Notes: generated by a model from the sequence alone, not told the origin. Counted from the stretch's first letter, positions 19,929 to 31,267 are shown. The stretch: 64,000 nt of DNA from Diaporthe sp. PMI_573 (GCA_021399435.1 JAJTUP010000042.1:543443-607442), one strand, 5' to 3'. Translations and numbers: made by a program.

Positions 19929-22217
19929 ATGGCGCAACCAGCAAGAGGGGAAGCGCCGTCAGTCGCCCTTTCTAGGGCATCCGCCAGTTTTAGCGTTCCC
20001 AAGAGCTCCCCTGACCTTAACTCAGTAGAGCCCGGCATGGACACAACCGGCAATACATCGCCTTCAATCGACTACATTAGATATGAAGGCATCGATTGGA
20101 ATCGCCTCGCAGGGTTCTCTATACGCAAGTATAGAAAAAGAGCGCGGACGGGATGGGTATGGGAACATGGGTTCGATATCGAGAAAAACGATTCCGGTCA
20201 TTGATTCTGGCTTTGCAAAGCCTGCCATCAGAAGAAGGCTACAATTACCCACATGTACGATGCTGCATCCACAAGTCAAGCAAACAGTCATATGGAAGAA
20301 ATCCACCACATCAACAGAGGCGGACCAATGCTACCACAGAGGAAGCAGCAGCGCACTCTTTTTGACATAGTTGATCTAGACTCCCACTGGCCCAAGGATC
20401 AGGCTTTAATGAACGCCTTCATATCATCCTTTGAACCGCTTCGCTTTCAGCATCTCCTTATACGCTGGGTGGCATGCGACAACATCCCATCTCACAAGCT
20501 GGAGAGTCCGTACTTTCGCGACCTTATGGCTTACGCGAACAGCGCCATCGCGGATTCGGGCAGTATCCCAACCCATAGCACAATCCGCGACTGGATTGTG
20601 CGGTCCTTCAATCGTCACAAAGGCGTCGTGACGGAATTGCTTCGTCGGTCGCTCAGCCGCATTAACGTCTCCTTTGATGCGTGGTCCTCTCGAAAATTTA
20701 CATCTCTACTCGGCCTTACCGTACACTTTCTTGATGACGAAGGGAAGTTCCGTACGTTTCTCCTCGGTTTGCCACGGATTGAAGGTCGTCACTGTGGAGA
20801 AAACTTTGCCGACTGTGTCAGCGAGATAATCCACGAGTATGGGTTCGAGGATCGCGTCGGATATTTTGTCACAGACAATGCGGAGAGCAATGACACGTGC
20901 CTTGAAGACTTGGGCATTGAGTTGGGGTTCAAAAAGCAGCATCGTCGGCTCCGTTGCTGTGGCCACATCATCAACCTCGTCGCCCGATCCATTCTTTTCG
21001 GTACGGACGCCGACGCGTTCGAAGAGGATTGCGAGGCCGACAAAGAGATCCAAGATGAGGTTAAACTTTGGAGATCAAAGGGCCCCATCGGCAAGCTGCA
21101 CAACATCGTTCACTGGGTGGAAAGGTCTGGCCAGCGCATTGAAAGGCTCCACAAGCTCCAATCCATTGAGAACACCGCCCTGGGCTTCGAAGACAAAACA
21201 ACCTACGATGTCGTCATGGATAACGCTACTCGCTGGAACTCGTCCGAGGCGATGATGGAGCGAGGTTACATGCTTCGCAATGCACTCGATTCGCTGGTCC
21301 AAGCGGAAGTGACAGAGTGGAACCAATACGTGGCCAGAAGGACACAGAACGGGGCAAAGCCGATGCCGAAGAAGTGCCGCAAGAAGCCTGCAATTGTGGA
21401 TGATCGGATGGCCGCTGAGGACTGGTCCGTTATTGCAGAGTATTTGGCGATCCTGAAACCATTGAAGATCGCGACGAAGCGTCTAGAGGGCCGGCCGCGA
21501 GAAGGCAAATTCGGCGCGATTTGGGAGGTTTTGTTGACAATGGAGTGGCTCCTGAAGCACTTAGAAGAGGCAAAGTTACAACATGAACGAGACGAGGAGC
21601 CTTACCTGCAAATTAGCTGCAATCTCGGCTAGATGAAGCTAGATTAATACTACGCCCTAACCGAGGACAGCCCTGCATACCTCGCAAGCCTCGTCCTCCA
21701 TCCCGCATTTCGCTGGTCAACCGTCGAGTCACAATAGTCTAATCATCCGGATTGATTGGCTAGAAGAAGGGTGGCCGTGCAAAAGCTATAGGAGGAGTAC
21801 CGAAGCCTCCCGGTCGAGCAAGATACAATACCGGAGCAGCCGACTATTGCAAGGAAGACAACAGACCTGGATGACTTTATGACTTCAATTAGAAAACTCG
21901 GCGCCCAGCCTGCGCCTTCAGTATGCTCCATGCGTGACGAGTACGCAGAATGGGTGGCCAGTACCAATCCGGGCAATTGTTTGGTAGACGACCCGATCCA
22001 GTATTGGCTTCTCCGCAGACACCAATATCCACGCTTGTCGCAAATGGCAATCAATCTCTTTTCCATTCCGGCTATGTCTTCGGAGCCAGAGCGAATATTT
22101 AGCCTTGCCGGACAGATAGTCACAGCTCAGAGAGGCCGCCTCAAAGCGGATCTTATAGGATCTGCTCAATGTCTTTCGTCGTGGGAGAAAAGTGGGGTTA
22201 TCCAGATATCCAAATAA
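19929..22217 (+). pseudogene. hAT transposase, full-length but with six in-frame stops
   Basis: One reading frame runs from ATG 19929 to 22217. It includes a BED-type zinc finger (WEHGFDIEK...FWLCKACHQKK), the core around RINVSFDAWSSRK and VGYFVTDNAESNDT (catalytic Asp positions), RRLRCCGHIINLV, DNATRWNSSEAM, EDSPAYLASLVLHPAF and the dimerisation segment YPRLSQMAINLFSIPAMSSEPERIFSL. Stops in this frame are at 20202 (TGA), 21630 (TAG), 21645 (TAA), 21735 (TAG), 21753 (TGA) and 21789 (TAG). By family pattern at least three (21630, 21735, 21789) sit where Trp is expected, that is TGG to TAG, as RIP produces. No frameshift is needed, so substitution rather than indel decay inactivated it. Confidence 0.85.
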
Positions 22218-22328
22218 GATCCAAATCGATTCAAATCAAATCAAATCAAATCAAATCGATGATTTTACTATCCAAATCAAATCAAATTGGACCCCTGATT
22301 TGATTTGATTTATTTGTTTGCAAGTCTG
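22205..22328. repeat. Right subterminal CAAAT repeats and terminal repeat
   Basis: Runs of AAATCAAATC and, nearer the end, the inverted form GATTTGATTTG lead into the right terminal repeat ending CAAGTCTG at 22328. Confidence 0.7.
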
Positions 22329-22489
22329 ATCCTAGCCCAATCGAGAATACGATTTTGGCGTTTATTGTCAATTGTGGGTTTCCCATGAGACGGCCATTTT
22401 GAAAATGCACGGCGCGAAAAAGGATGAAAATGCGAAATGATCTTAAAGATGGAACCTGCGTTGACAAATCACTATATGTTGGTCAGAAG

Positions 22490-23115
22490 TAGGGATGCCC
22501 AGGTACATGTACGAGACCTTTCGTACTGTGACGGCAGCCACGGTAGGCAAGCCCTCTGGCCGTCACAAGGACCCTAACCCTTAGCCCCACAGTCGCGTCA
22601 AGACTTCGCGAGCCAGGGACCGCCAGAGCTTCGCTCTCCCCTTTCTTTTCCTCTCCTCAGCTTAGAATATTCGTTGATAGCGCCAATAGACCCAGCTCCC
22701 ATGCTGCATCTCGCGCTGGCCGTGACACGTACAGTGTACGAGTACGAGAAGGTTCGTACTCGTACATGTACTCGTACATCTTGAGTAAAAGTGACTTTGT
22801 CCAATTGCCGTTTTAGGTTTAGTGTCAGGAGCTGCCGGACCAAGAAAACCTCACGATAGGATCAACTAGATGAGAAGGACTGGAAGGAACTAGAAGACAT
22901 ATATGCAGTACTTCTGCCAGAAAGAGGAGGATACAATGGAGGGAAAAGCTATCGCGAGCTTCGTTGACGATGAGAATATTATTGAGCTGGGCACAGTATT
23001 TGAGGATGAGGATGACTGAAAATATCACGAGATTTCCGACAAATGAAGCTACAATATGTCCCAAAATGGTAAGCCTAAAAAGTCGTACATGTACTCGTAC
23101 AAGTGGGCATCCCTA
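22490..23115. mobile_element. hAT-like MITE with 8-bp target-site duplication
   Basis: The element begins TAGGGATGCCCA at 22490 and ends with the reverse complement at 23115. It is flanked by an exact 8-bp direct repeat GTCAGAAG (22482-22489 and 23116-23123). Both ends carry GTACATGTAC/CTCGTAC units as subterminal repeats. It has no transposase frame, so it is non-autonomous. A solo LTR is nested within it, which accounts for 206 of the 626 bases; the MITE itself was about 420 bases. Confidence 0.85.
22527..22727 (+). repeat. Solo LTR (gypsy family) inside the MITE
   Basis: A 201-bp LTR starting TGTGACGGC and ending GCCGTGACA, flanked by the 5-bp target-site duplication CGTAC (22522-22526 and 22728-22732). 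It is closely similar to the LTR at 62198-62401 that heads a gypsy gag region, which identifies the family. No internal region is left, as expected after LTR-LTR recombination. Confidence 0.85.
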
Positions 23116-23155
23116 GTCAGAAGACGCTATAAAATATAGTAGGTACTGTACTACA

Positions 23156-23246
23156 CAGCGCTGACCCCAATTCAAGTATCAAGTCAAGTATATCAAGTAA
23201 GTCAAGTAAGTTGACCGCCCAAATTATTTCAAGTAAGTAAGTCTGT
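23156..23246. repeat. Truncated hAT terminus with CAAGTA repeats
   Basis: CAGCGCTGACCCCAATTC at 23156 resembles a hAT terminal repeat and is followed by about six CAAGTA/AAGTCAAGTA units. The stretch is cut at 23247 by an LTR fragment, so only one end is left. Confidence 0.4.
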
Positions 23247-23320
23247 TGTCACGGCCAGCACGAGATGCAGCATGGGAGCTGGGTCTATTGGCGCTATCAA
23301 CGAATATTCTAAGCTGAGGA
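23247..23320 (-). repeat. LTR fragment (gypsy family), reverse orientation
   Basis: The 74 bases from TGTCACGGCC match the 3' end of the LTR at 62198-62401 in reverse complement, and stop exactly where copia DNA begins (23321). The copia element apparently inserted in or recombined with this LTR. Confidence 0.7.
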
Positions 23321-23551
23321 TGTTGAAACAAAACACCATCACACCCACTACCGCTCCATCTACATATAGACCGTAGGCCCCAGCACCCTCTGAAGGGCCT
23401 ACTCTCACTTGAATTAACTCAATTCTTCTCTCATTTGACAGGTTATGAGCCCGGACGTCCCGCGGGGCGTCTGTGCCTAGCCGCACTGCACCGCTTCTTC
23501 CTCAACGAGAATGAATTGCACTAAAACGACTTTAAAACAACACCTGTTTCA
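23321..23551 (+). repeat. Probable 5' LTR of the second copia element
   Basis: TGTTGAAACA at 23321 pairs as an inverted repeat with TGTTTCA near 23545-23551. The 3' LTR is missing, so the end cannot be checked by comparison. Confidence 0.35.
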
Positions 23552-23708
23552 CATGAACACCATGAGAAACTCACTAGATTACTTTATTTCAGGGCCCCTG
23601 CCTCAGAATCCCCGCACAGACCAACGACGCTGTCCTCAAAGGGCAGTACCGGAAACGGGGGCCCTCTAAAGCTACATGCAAGTCAACCCACCTATCTATT
23701 TGCTGAAT

Positions 23709-26700
23709 ATGGCTTCTAGGAATCAGAACCAGCCCTGGGTACCAGTCTTTCGCCCCCAGGCCACTTCCGCCTCAAGTCATCTGAGACTGCTGAGACAACC
23801 GCGCTTTCCCGCCTTATCTCGGGAGGTTCAGAACTGGCGTGACGCCGGAATCGACCCCTGGGACGAGAACGATCACAGCGGCGAATATCAGACTCCAGCA
23901 GTCGATCTGGCGTCTGAGGAGGAGCTGGAAGCAGGCCCAGCTTCGATTCCTGAGCAGCCGAGCGAGATAGACCTTTATGACCTGGAAGTCCGCACTCCTC
24001 CCTCAGCTCAGCCAAGCTCAGAATCACCACGGCAAGGCCATGTTTCATCAGGAACAGTTAGAGCTTCAAGCACCTCAACTGGGAGATCAGTCGCAAGGAC
24101 CCCCCGGCGCTCAGAAGCACCTAAGTCAGCCCGAAACCGCTCTTCCTCAGACGGCAGCAGTGACGGGAACGGAAGCTCGTCGACAAGCTACATTTACACA
24201 TCCTCTTCCTCAACACCGGAACCTCACAGCTCTCAAGAACGCTACGAAACGCCACAAACAACACCAACTCCCCCTTTAAACAGGCTGGTACCGAGACCAA
24301 CACCAAGACCAGCAGCAATAATGTCTCCTCGCCAGCAGCAAATCAACGTTCAGGTCCAATCACACCCCGAAAAGCTTCAAGAACTCCGAATCAACGCACT
24401 AAACCTTAGCAACCTTGCCCAACTACACAAGGCTGAAGACTACCACAAATGGAGGACAGACAACCTTGCAACACTGGATCTGATGGGTGCTGGCGATGTC
24501 CTTGAGACCTACAAGACTCGCGAGGATGTCCCAGACCACCTACTGAGGAACTGGATCGAGAAACAACGACAGCTGGTTCGAATGATGCGTACAACAATGA
24601 CTGAAAGCATTGGTCAAATGATGTCTGCTGAGGACACAATCGTCAAAATATTTGACCGAGCAGCACTTGAGTTCCAGACACATGGCCTGACGGCGCTTCA
24701 GAAGGCCTATCAAGACTGGGAAGGCATCAACGTTAGCCAATTCCAGTCGGTCCGCGAATTTGGGCACGAGATTCTCCGAATTCAAGATGAATTCATCAAA
24801 GTCGACAAAAAACACGCACTCCCTGACTCGCACGTCGTCCTGAAATTCGTCAATGGACTTGGAAATGAATTTAACCCCTGGAAGACCGGCTTCTGGGGGA
24901 GACAAGACACAAAGGAAGCCACTATTCCGAACTTCCAAGACACACTACGGCAAGCCGAAAATGAGGAAGGACGACTACGCTCAGAAGCAACACCTGCGCT
25001 AATTGCGAGACCGCCAACAACAAGTGCCAACAAGCAATGGGTTGAAATGGATTTTTGCTCCTACTGTAGAGAGAAGGGATTTCCGTCAATCGGACACAAT
25101 CAGGAGACGTGCTTCCACCTACACCCTGAACTTCGAAAAAACAAGCGCCCTGGACGACCAAATAAGCGGAGGAGGACCGACAAGTCAGGGGAGAGCTCCA
25201 AGGACTCAAGGCCTGACGAACCAGACCAAGTGGTCGAGACTGCAAACTTTGCCCAGACGGAGTTCAGTTTTCATGGCCAATCAGTGGCATTTATGGCCTC
25301 AATAGGCAAGGAGTGCTCACTACGCACCCAGTGGTGTGTGGATTCAGGGGCTGGAAATACAATGGGGCACTGCAGAGAGGACTTTGAGGACTTCCGGCCA
25401 CTGGAAGGCACTGTGACAGGCATAGGAGAGTTTGAACTGCCCATCCGAGGATGTGGTACAGTTCGACTTAAGTGCCAAACACGCGCAGGAACAGTGGTGG
25501 AAATGTGCCTCCGAGATGTCTATTATGTCCCGGATGTCGGCGTGAATCTCCTCTCTGTCACCCACCTACTGCGCACTGGAGCCGAGCTTACAGTATCACT
25601 GGACGGGTGGTATATCAAGAAGCAAAACCACACTTTTATTGCTAAACGTTTTGGGAACCTCTTTGTTTTACAGACTGTTTCAACTCCCCTTCCTGCACTA
25701 ATTGCTTACTCTGTTGACCCAAAATGGAAACAATGGCATGAGCGTATGGCGCACCTAGGCCAGAAGAGCCTAGAGAGGATGCCTGAAATGGTGGACGGAA
25801 TGGACGAGGCACAGAACTTCTGCTTGTGTGAAGCCTGCCTTCAGGGCCGAATGCGGGAGCTCCCACACAAGGGAACGCTTCCGAAGGGTGAATAAGTTGG
25901 CGACGTTATCCACGCAGACATGTGCGGGCCCTTTCACATTACTGGATTTAGGGGAGAACGCTATTGGATCACACTCTTAGATGGCTTCTCTCGTCTCAGC
26001 GGGTCTGTCGCAGTAAAGACGAAAAAGGATGCTTGGTTATTTGTACGGAAGTTTGCTCTTATGTTGGAAAATCAGGATCCCCTCCGCAGAAGATGCCGCC
26101 GTATTCACACAGATCGAGGGGGCGAGTTTCAAGACTCAGACTTTGCCCAGTGGGCAGCAGGACATGGCACCCAACTCACCAACTCAACCACTGAACAACA
26201 CCAATCAAATGGAATGGCCGAAAGCCTGAATATTGTTATCCGTGACAAGCTTTTACCAGCTCTGATCGGTGGAGAAATCCCGAAGAAGTACTGGCCAGTA
26301 GTTCTGGAAGCAATCAACTATCTGAGAAACAGAAGCCCACACACTGCACTTGATAAGACACCATTTGAAGTTGTCTACGGGCAACGGCCTAATGTCTCTA
26401 ATATTCGTGTGCTCGGAACAGAAGCATGGTACCTACTTCCCTCCACTAAGAGAAAGAAGCTAGACGAGCGTGCACTAAAGTGTAAGCTACTTGGCTTTGA
26501 GGGATTACACACATACCTGCTTCTAGACCCTAGTGGGAAAGTTATTCGGTCAACAAATGTTCACTTCCCACCAGAAAAACTCACTAAATGGGCACCCAAG
26601 GGGGACACACGATCAATTGGGACACAAACGTCTCTGAAGACGCCTTGTGCCTGTCCTCTCTGCCGTGTGCTCTATCGTGCGCTGTGTAGCTCCGAGCACA

Positions 26701-26860
26701 ACGCTTTGAATTGCGTTAACGTTGCGGAGGAAGGAAGGAAAAGAACGATGCCTGACGTTATAATTGCTGAGGCGATTCAGTTGATGTCGTTCATGTCGCA
26801 AAATAACATCAAGGACGCATTGGGCTGCATCCAGGTCCTGGACCAAACCCCCAGTAGCGT
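23709..26860 (+). pseudogene. Copia gag-protease-integrase polyprotein, one in-frame stop
   Basis: The likely start is ATG 23709 (MASRNQNQPW); an in-frame ATG lies at 23676. Gag has a Ser/Pro-rich N-terminal region and a helical core (HKAEDYHKWRTDNLATLDL), then a zinc knuckle (CSYCREKGFPSIGHNQETC). The protease active site is WCVDSGAGNTMG near 25335. The pre-integrase zinc-binding region (HERMAHLG...CLCEAC) ends at a TAA stop at 25893-25895. The same frame then continues as integrase: HADMCGPF, HTDRGGEF and GMAESLN give the D,D,E triad. The domain ends with a canonical copia C-terminus (YGQRPNVSNIRVLG...LLGF). No RT is present. The single stop between the zinc-binding region and the catalytic core, plus loss of RT, make this non-functional. 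Confidence 0.8.
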
Positions 26861-27634
26861 TTGTACGCGGTCGACACGGAGGCTATGCCTGGGCCTGCAA
26901 AGGATACGCCAACGGTTTTTAAAGGTTGGGCGCTCTGGTATGGCGGCCGTGAGCCACTGGGGCCGCTGAAGCCCCCAGACAAGGCAGACAAGATGGTGCG
27001 GAGGGAGGCGGCCATCTACGGCGCCCTGGGAAAACATGACCGCATCCTCAACTATATCGGTGTTGAGGTGGGCGTCTTGGAGGCGCAGTCCGAGAGCCTA
27101 AAGCCTGGGCGATGCGCCTGGAGCGGGCTCTAAGGTAGCAACCTACGCTAGTACCTGTACAATAACCCGATGAATCCGCCTTGCGAGCAGACCCGGCTGG
27201 AGCTAGCGCTCCAGTTCGCGGTGGGTCTCGCATATATGCACTCGCGCGGCGTCGTCTGGAGCGATGTGTCGACCCGCGACGCCCTCATGTTCGACGGCTG
27301 GCGCCTGAAGCTCTGCGACTTCGGTACGTCGTCACTTTATGAGGATCATGACCACGAGTGGTAGGCCCGCCACCCGATGCGAAAAGATATCCTAGTCGGC
27401 ACGATTCACCGCGAAGTATTCGCTCTCGGCTCTGGTATCTATGAGATTGTTGAGTGGAAGGTGCCATATGGTTCAGAGTACGACGTATCGCCTGAGGAAG
27501 TCTACGAAATGCTGATCGCCGGCAAGTGGCCTGAGCTAAATAGCAGCAACCCTGCAAAAGATATTCGTCGGTGTTGGGCGTATGAGTACGAGACCGCGCA
27601 GCAAGTCGTCCTAACAGTAGGAAGTAGGGCATGA
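26861..27634 (+). pseudogene. Protein kinase-like pseudogene
   Basis: Conceptual reading gives a kinase small lobe with REAAIYGALGKHDRILNYIG, a stop at about 27131 and another at about 27144, then the catalytic segment FAVGLAYMHSRGVVWSDVSTRDALMF and KLCDFGTSS. Further downstream comes a helix (GSGIYEIVEWKVPYG...EEVYEMLIAGKWPEL) after a stop at about 27362. The HRD-equivalent Asp (WSDVS) and DFG are kept, but the Asn after the catalytic loop is Asp. The three stops and the copia breakpoint at the 5' end make it a pseudogene. It resembles the small single-domain kinases that are abundant in fungal genomes. Confidence 0.6.
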
Positions 27635-27722
27635 CCGGACACTCTGTGACAGCTATTCGGACCAGTCAATTATGAGCAGTTGAGCTCACCTTACAGATCC
27701 GAGCCTAGCTGCAAAAAAGTGC

Positions 27723-29950
27723 TCAGACCATTTCAGCCCCTATTCTAGACGACTCCCTCGCCCCTGTTCTCTTCCTGATGTTAGACATGGCCTCCGCTTC
27801 AAGTCTAGTCATCTTCTCGTGTAACTCATCTTCAGGGTCTTTCCGCTCTCTTATAACCCAACTTTGGCCCACCGACCGCTTCTGCGCCGTCTCTCTGGAC
27901 CGTTTTACGGATTCCTCGAGTACTCGACGGTTTTGCCATTCCCAGGCCCGTTTCAACCCCATATTCCTCCAAAGATATGTCATCGGGATCCGTATAAATG
28001 CCGTCCGGACCAACGTGCTGAAGGTCATGGACGCCAGGACGACGAACACGGTAGCGGAGACGCCAACTGTGGGGATCCGTGAGCGACAAGACGGCGCGAG
28101 CGAGGCATGGACATGCTTACCGGTGAGACCGACCTGCTGGCCGCGATCCATACAAGAATCGCCGGCAGAGTCGCAGCTTTGCATCCCGAAGAGAGCGGCG
28201 AGGAAGCAGAGAGGCAGCTACATTGAACGATGTGAGTGCGGGATCGAATCGAGTATAGGATGAACCAAGTCCTCACAAAGAAGAAGGCCGCGGCGGCAAA
28301 CGCCGATATAACGCGGCTCTGCGTTGCGGCTTCATGTGTCCGCCTGAGCGCTGTTTCGGCTTCGATTATGCCCACTTGTCTCTGCTTAAGATCCAGGAGA
28401 TTTCGGACCTATCTCGTGTTAGACAAGCCGCACAGGGTATGTGAGCCTCGTACCTGGTCGATCGCCACTTCAACTGCGCCCTCGAGGCCGCGCACCTCGG
28501 CACCCCGGTCCTGAATCTTCCGCAGGATGTCCTCTGTCTCTTCGACATCGGCGGCGGTCATGGCTTGGGAGACTAAGACTGGGCCCGTTTCCTTTCCTTT
28601 TGATACGGCTGTTCTAGTGGCATGGCTTCTAGATCCGATCTCAGCTTGCTCGCGACGGCGGGACAAGTATACGAGGAGGTCCGAGACTACGATCTCTTGC
28701 TGTTTAAAGAGGTCCGTAACTGCGGCGACGTTAGCAAAATTATCTCCTCGCAGGGGTTTTGAAATGGATCTCTAGGGGCTGGGAGTTGCGAGACACTCCT
28801 GCGGGACGCTATCAACGCTACGGAAGTGATGCCACCGGCTAAGATGGTAGCAAAGCGAGGATAAAGGGGGTGTCAGAGATATTCATACTAATTGCCAGTT
28901 CTTCGCTGATACCCTGGGCCTCTATTAGCAGAGTTTGCTCCGGCCTAAGGTTAAAACAGAATCGTGTTGAGGTGTCTTTCCCCAATTCCATGCTTTTCAA
29001 AAAGCCCATGGCGTTATCGGTCTGCGATTCTCTTAGCTGGATCCAGTGCTCAGGAGCTTATACGAAACCCACCACAGTCCGGATGGCATCCGCGAAGAAA
29101 TCCATCACCTGAGGTCGGTCGTCGAGGGGTGCCGAGGCGTCGAAGAAGACCTTGGAACACTGATCCATAACCAGGAGGGCTTGAAACGCGTTAGGACCCT
29201 ATTCCGTCGCTTGAATGAGAAGGATACGTACCAAGATGGTAGACGGACTGGATCTCGCCGCCCATGCGCAGCAGGGTCTCACGAAGTCCGTGACTAACAC
29301 CAGAAGCATCGGGTTTATTTCTGCCCCACCGCCTGGGGAAGCATGTTATGATCGTTCCTAAACACTGTCAGCCTCACTCCTCATCCCTCGGAGACTCGTC
29401 GGTCTTTCATCAAGACTCACTCTCATCCAGTACCCACATCCAAAGCTCGTCAACCATGAGCAGGCGCCGAGGTAGTTGCGTCTGTTTGGAGACAACTTGG
29501 CTCTCGTCCGGATCCAGAGATATGTTTCCGCGACTCAGCGCCGCTGACTGCCTCAGAGTTCTCCGAAGATGCAGCTGCGGCTCTTTGCTCCAAGCCTCTT
29601 CCATCGCGCTGTGGCAGAGAAATTGCTCGTCCAGGTCGTAGTCCATGGCAATCCAGAGCTGGGCCACACTGAGAAGGTATTGGCCCAATGCGAATCTCTT
29701 CATGTTGGGCATTATACGAGCATTGCCGGCCCGACTAAGGTATTTCCCAATGAATTCATCCAACGTCCTTGGAGGGGTAGTGTTGCGGTGACGTTTTGGT
29801 GGGGGGGGGATTAGGTACTTTCCACGCGGTTGTGTCTCCTCGCTGTAGAGGTTTTGGCCGCGAACTGCTTGCCGAACGGCTTGGGCAGTAGCAGTGAGTG
29901 CTTGCTTCTTTTCCCAGTGCAAATAGGGCAGCTGTTACTCAAGGTCAGCT
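27723..29950 (-). pseudogene. CorA-like fungal membrane protein, degraded
   Basis: Minus-strand segments in order match the fungal CorA-like (Mg2+ transporter-like) proteins that often accompany ankyrin or signalling genes. The region 29922-29410 contains RRTLRQS followed by LPRRLLMVDELWMWVL, a signature of the group. A frame change (or intron) leads to NMLPQAVGQK and MGGEIQSVYHLGTYP. Pieces near 29100 (DFFADAIRTVV) and 28900 (EAQGISEELAISM) follow with stops. Then EDILRKIQDRGAEVRGLEGAVEVAIDQVR at about 28500, the helical stalk, and a hydrophobic helix (VGVSATVFVVLASMTFSTLV) with a basic/Glu-rich tail ending near 27723. The CorA signature GMN is not seen. Several stops and frame changes prevent translation. 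Confidence 0.5.
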
Positions 29951-30369
29951 GCGTCGAATGGCCAGTGCGGGCGAGTTCCGGGGACTTGCGAAAATGGCGA
30001 GGCTCGGCGAGCTCCTCTGCGTGGACAGGCCATACGGGTCTGAAAACTGTTGTCAGCCAGCGAGACATACATCAGACGTATAACATGGCTCGGCGGACTC
30101 ACCTCTCATTTGTATACGGCAGAACCCGGGCTGTAGGTGCCTTCCCTTGCCCAGCCCGCCACCGCGCTGTCGACCTCGCCAGTTCTCGCGGGAGAGAAGA
30201 TTCTTCGTTCTTGTCCGGACGTCGAGATCGGAATGATCCTCGTGATAGTACCTAGCTATAGCCCTCTACCACACCGACACGTCAGGCTTGCCGTCTCCTC
30301 GAATAGTCGGACAGGGTATTTGCACTCACCTCCACCCATCCCATGTGGTTCGCCGGGAAATGAAAGTAC
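29951..30369. other. No gene recognised
   Basis: The frames at 29811-30255 do not show a motif. The DNA may include the upstream part of the CorA-like gene and the breakpoint with the hAT fragment. Confidence 0.25.
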
Positions 30370-30714
30370 TTGAGACGATCGGGCTCGCCGCTGAACTTAA
30401 GCCTGTGGACAAGTTTCAACATCGTTGTGCGTTTTCCTCGGCTGTCTTATATGGCTGTTGACTTTCTTACTATCGCATCGTCGTCTGCAGAAACGGAGAG
30501 AGACTTCAGCAGTTGCGGGAGGATGGTAACACCACTCAGGTCCCGCCTACGGCGGCATATTGTGGCCATGGCTCAGTGCCTTCGTTCCTGGAGCAAAGCC
30601 GGTATTTATCAGCCGACTCTTCCTTTTAGTCTCCTTGAAGGGGATAATTGGAGGCAAGTTCTTCAATTGGTGGGTAGGATCACCGTAGATAGTAACGACG
30701 AAGACCAGCATTGA
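30370..30714 (+). pseudogene. hAT transposase C-terminal fragment
   Basis: Only the dimerisation region is left: FPRLSYMAVDFLTIASSSAETERDFS and LRSRLRRHIVAMAQCLRSWSKAGI, which end hAT transposases, plus a short tail. The upstream catalytic core is missing. The subterminal repeats follow immediately. Confidence 0.7.
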
Positions 30715-30715
30715 T

Positions 30716-30852
30716 CGATTTGATCGCCGATCGACGTCGATCGATCGATTTCAATTAGTGATCGATCGATATCGATCGATTGAAGGTGACGATCGATATA
30801 AATCGATCGATCAGGGCTCGAAATCGATCTGTACGATCGATTTCCAACTCTG
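30716..30852. repeat. hAT end with ATCGAT subterminal repeats
   Basis: About fifteen GATCGAT/ATCGATC units in 130 bases lead to a terminus ending CCAACTCTG near 30852, that is, an element end reading CAGAGTTGG in reverse complement. The left end of this element is missing. Confidence 0.6.
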
Positions 30853-31267
30853 GAAATATGTGTTGAGTTGGGAAGAGGGACTAGCTCCTGAGACTTATCT
30901 AGTACTTTGGGGGCACAAATGACTGAGAAGCGTGCACGGACCAACATGTGCAGAAGTACCTGACCGACAACAGCTTGTTTTTAATTAGGTGCCGCCTACT
31001 GTAACACTGCCGCAAATATCTGTGACTAAACCGATTGGCCTCCGCTGTTCAAATATTTAAAGACTTAATTCCCATGTTTTCTACCTTATGGTATATTTCT
31101 CTGTACAACCATTTCATACCTATCTATCCAACGTCTGTTCTGTGATAAAGAGTATATTTCTAGAACAAGTCAGATGAGAAAGATCATACAGAGACCCTAT
31201 AGGGATATGTCAAGAAAAGACTGCGGCAAGTATCTTGAATCTTCTTCTGGTCTATGGCGACATTTTT
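30853..31267. other. No gene recognised
   Basis: A/T-rich sequence after the hAT end. No motif or repeat pair found. Confidence 0.35.

Larger units (their letters stand above)
19557..22328 (+). mobile_element. Complete hAT element with 8-bp target-site duplication
   Basis: The 2772-bp element has terminal inverted repeats starting CAGACTTGCAAACAAATAA (left, 19557) matched by the reverse complement at the right end (to 22328). Both ends are flanked by the identical 8-bp target-site duplication ATCCTAGC (19549-19556 and 22329-22336), the hallmark of hAT insertion. Both ends carry dense CAAAT/ATTTG subterminal repeats (about 19565-19680 and 22205-22320). It encodes one transposase frame interrupted by stops, so mobility would need a transposase from elsewhere. 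Confidence 0.9.
23321..26860 (+). mobile_element. Copia retrotransposon, 3'-truncated
   Basis: The element holds a probable 5' LTR (about 23321-23551), a leader and a long gag-protease-integrase frame. RT, RNase H and the 3' LTR are gone: copia similarity fades after the integrase C-terminus at about 26600 and kinase pseudogene sequence begins near 26860. The 26600-26860 stretch is probably the linker before RT. It differs in sequence from the copia at 8.2-11.2 kb and lacks the CGYRCG motif array. Confidence 0.65.

Noticed and set aside
30716..30852. Possible CRISPR-like or satellite array of ATCGAT
   Set aside because: Units are short, palindromic and without spacers, and they sit next to a hAT C-terminus: subterminal repeats explain them better.
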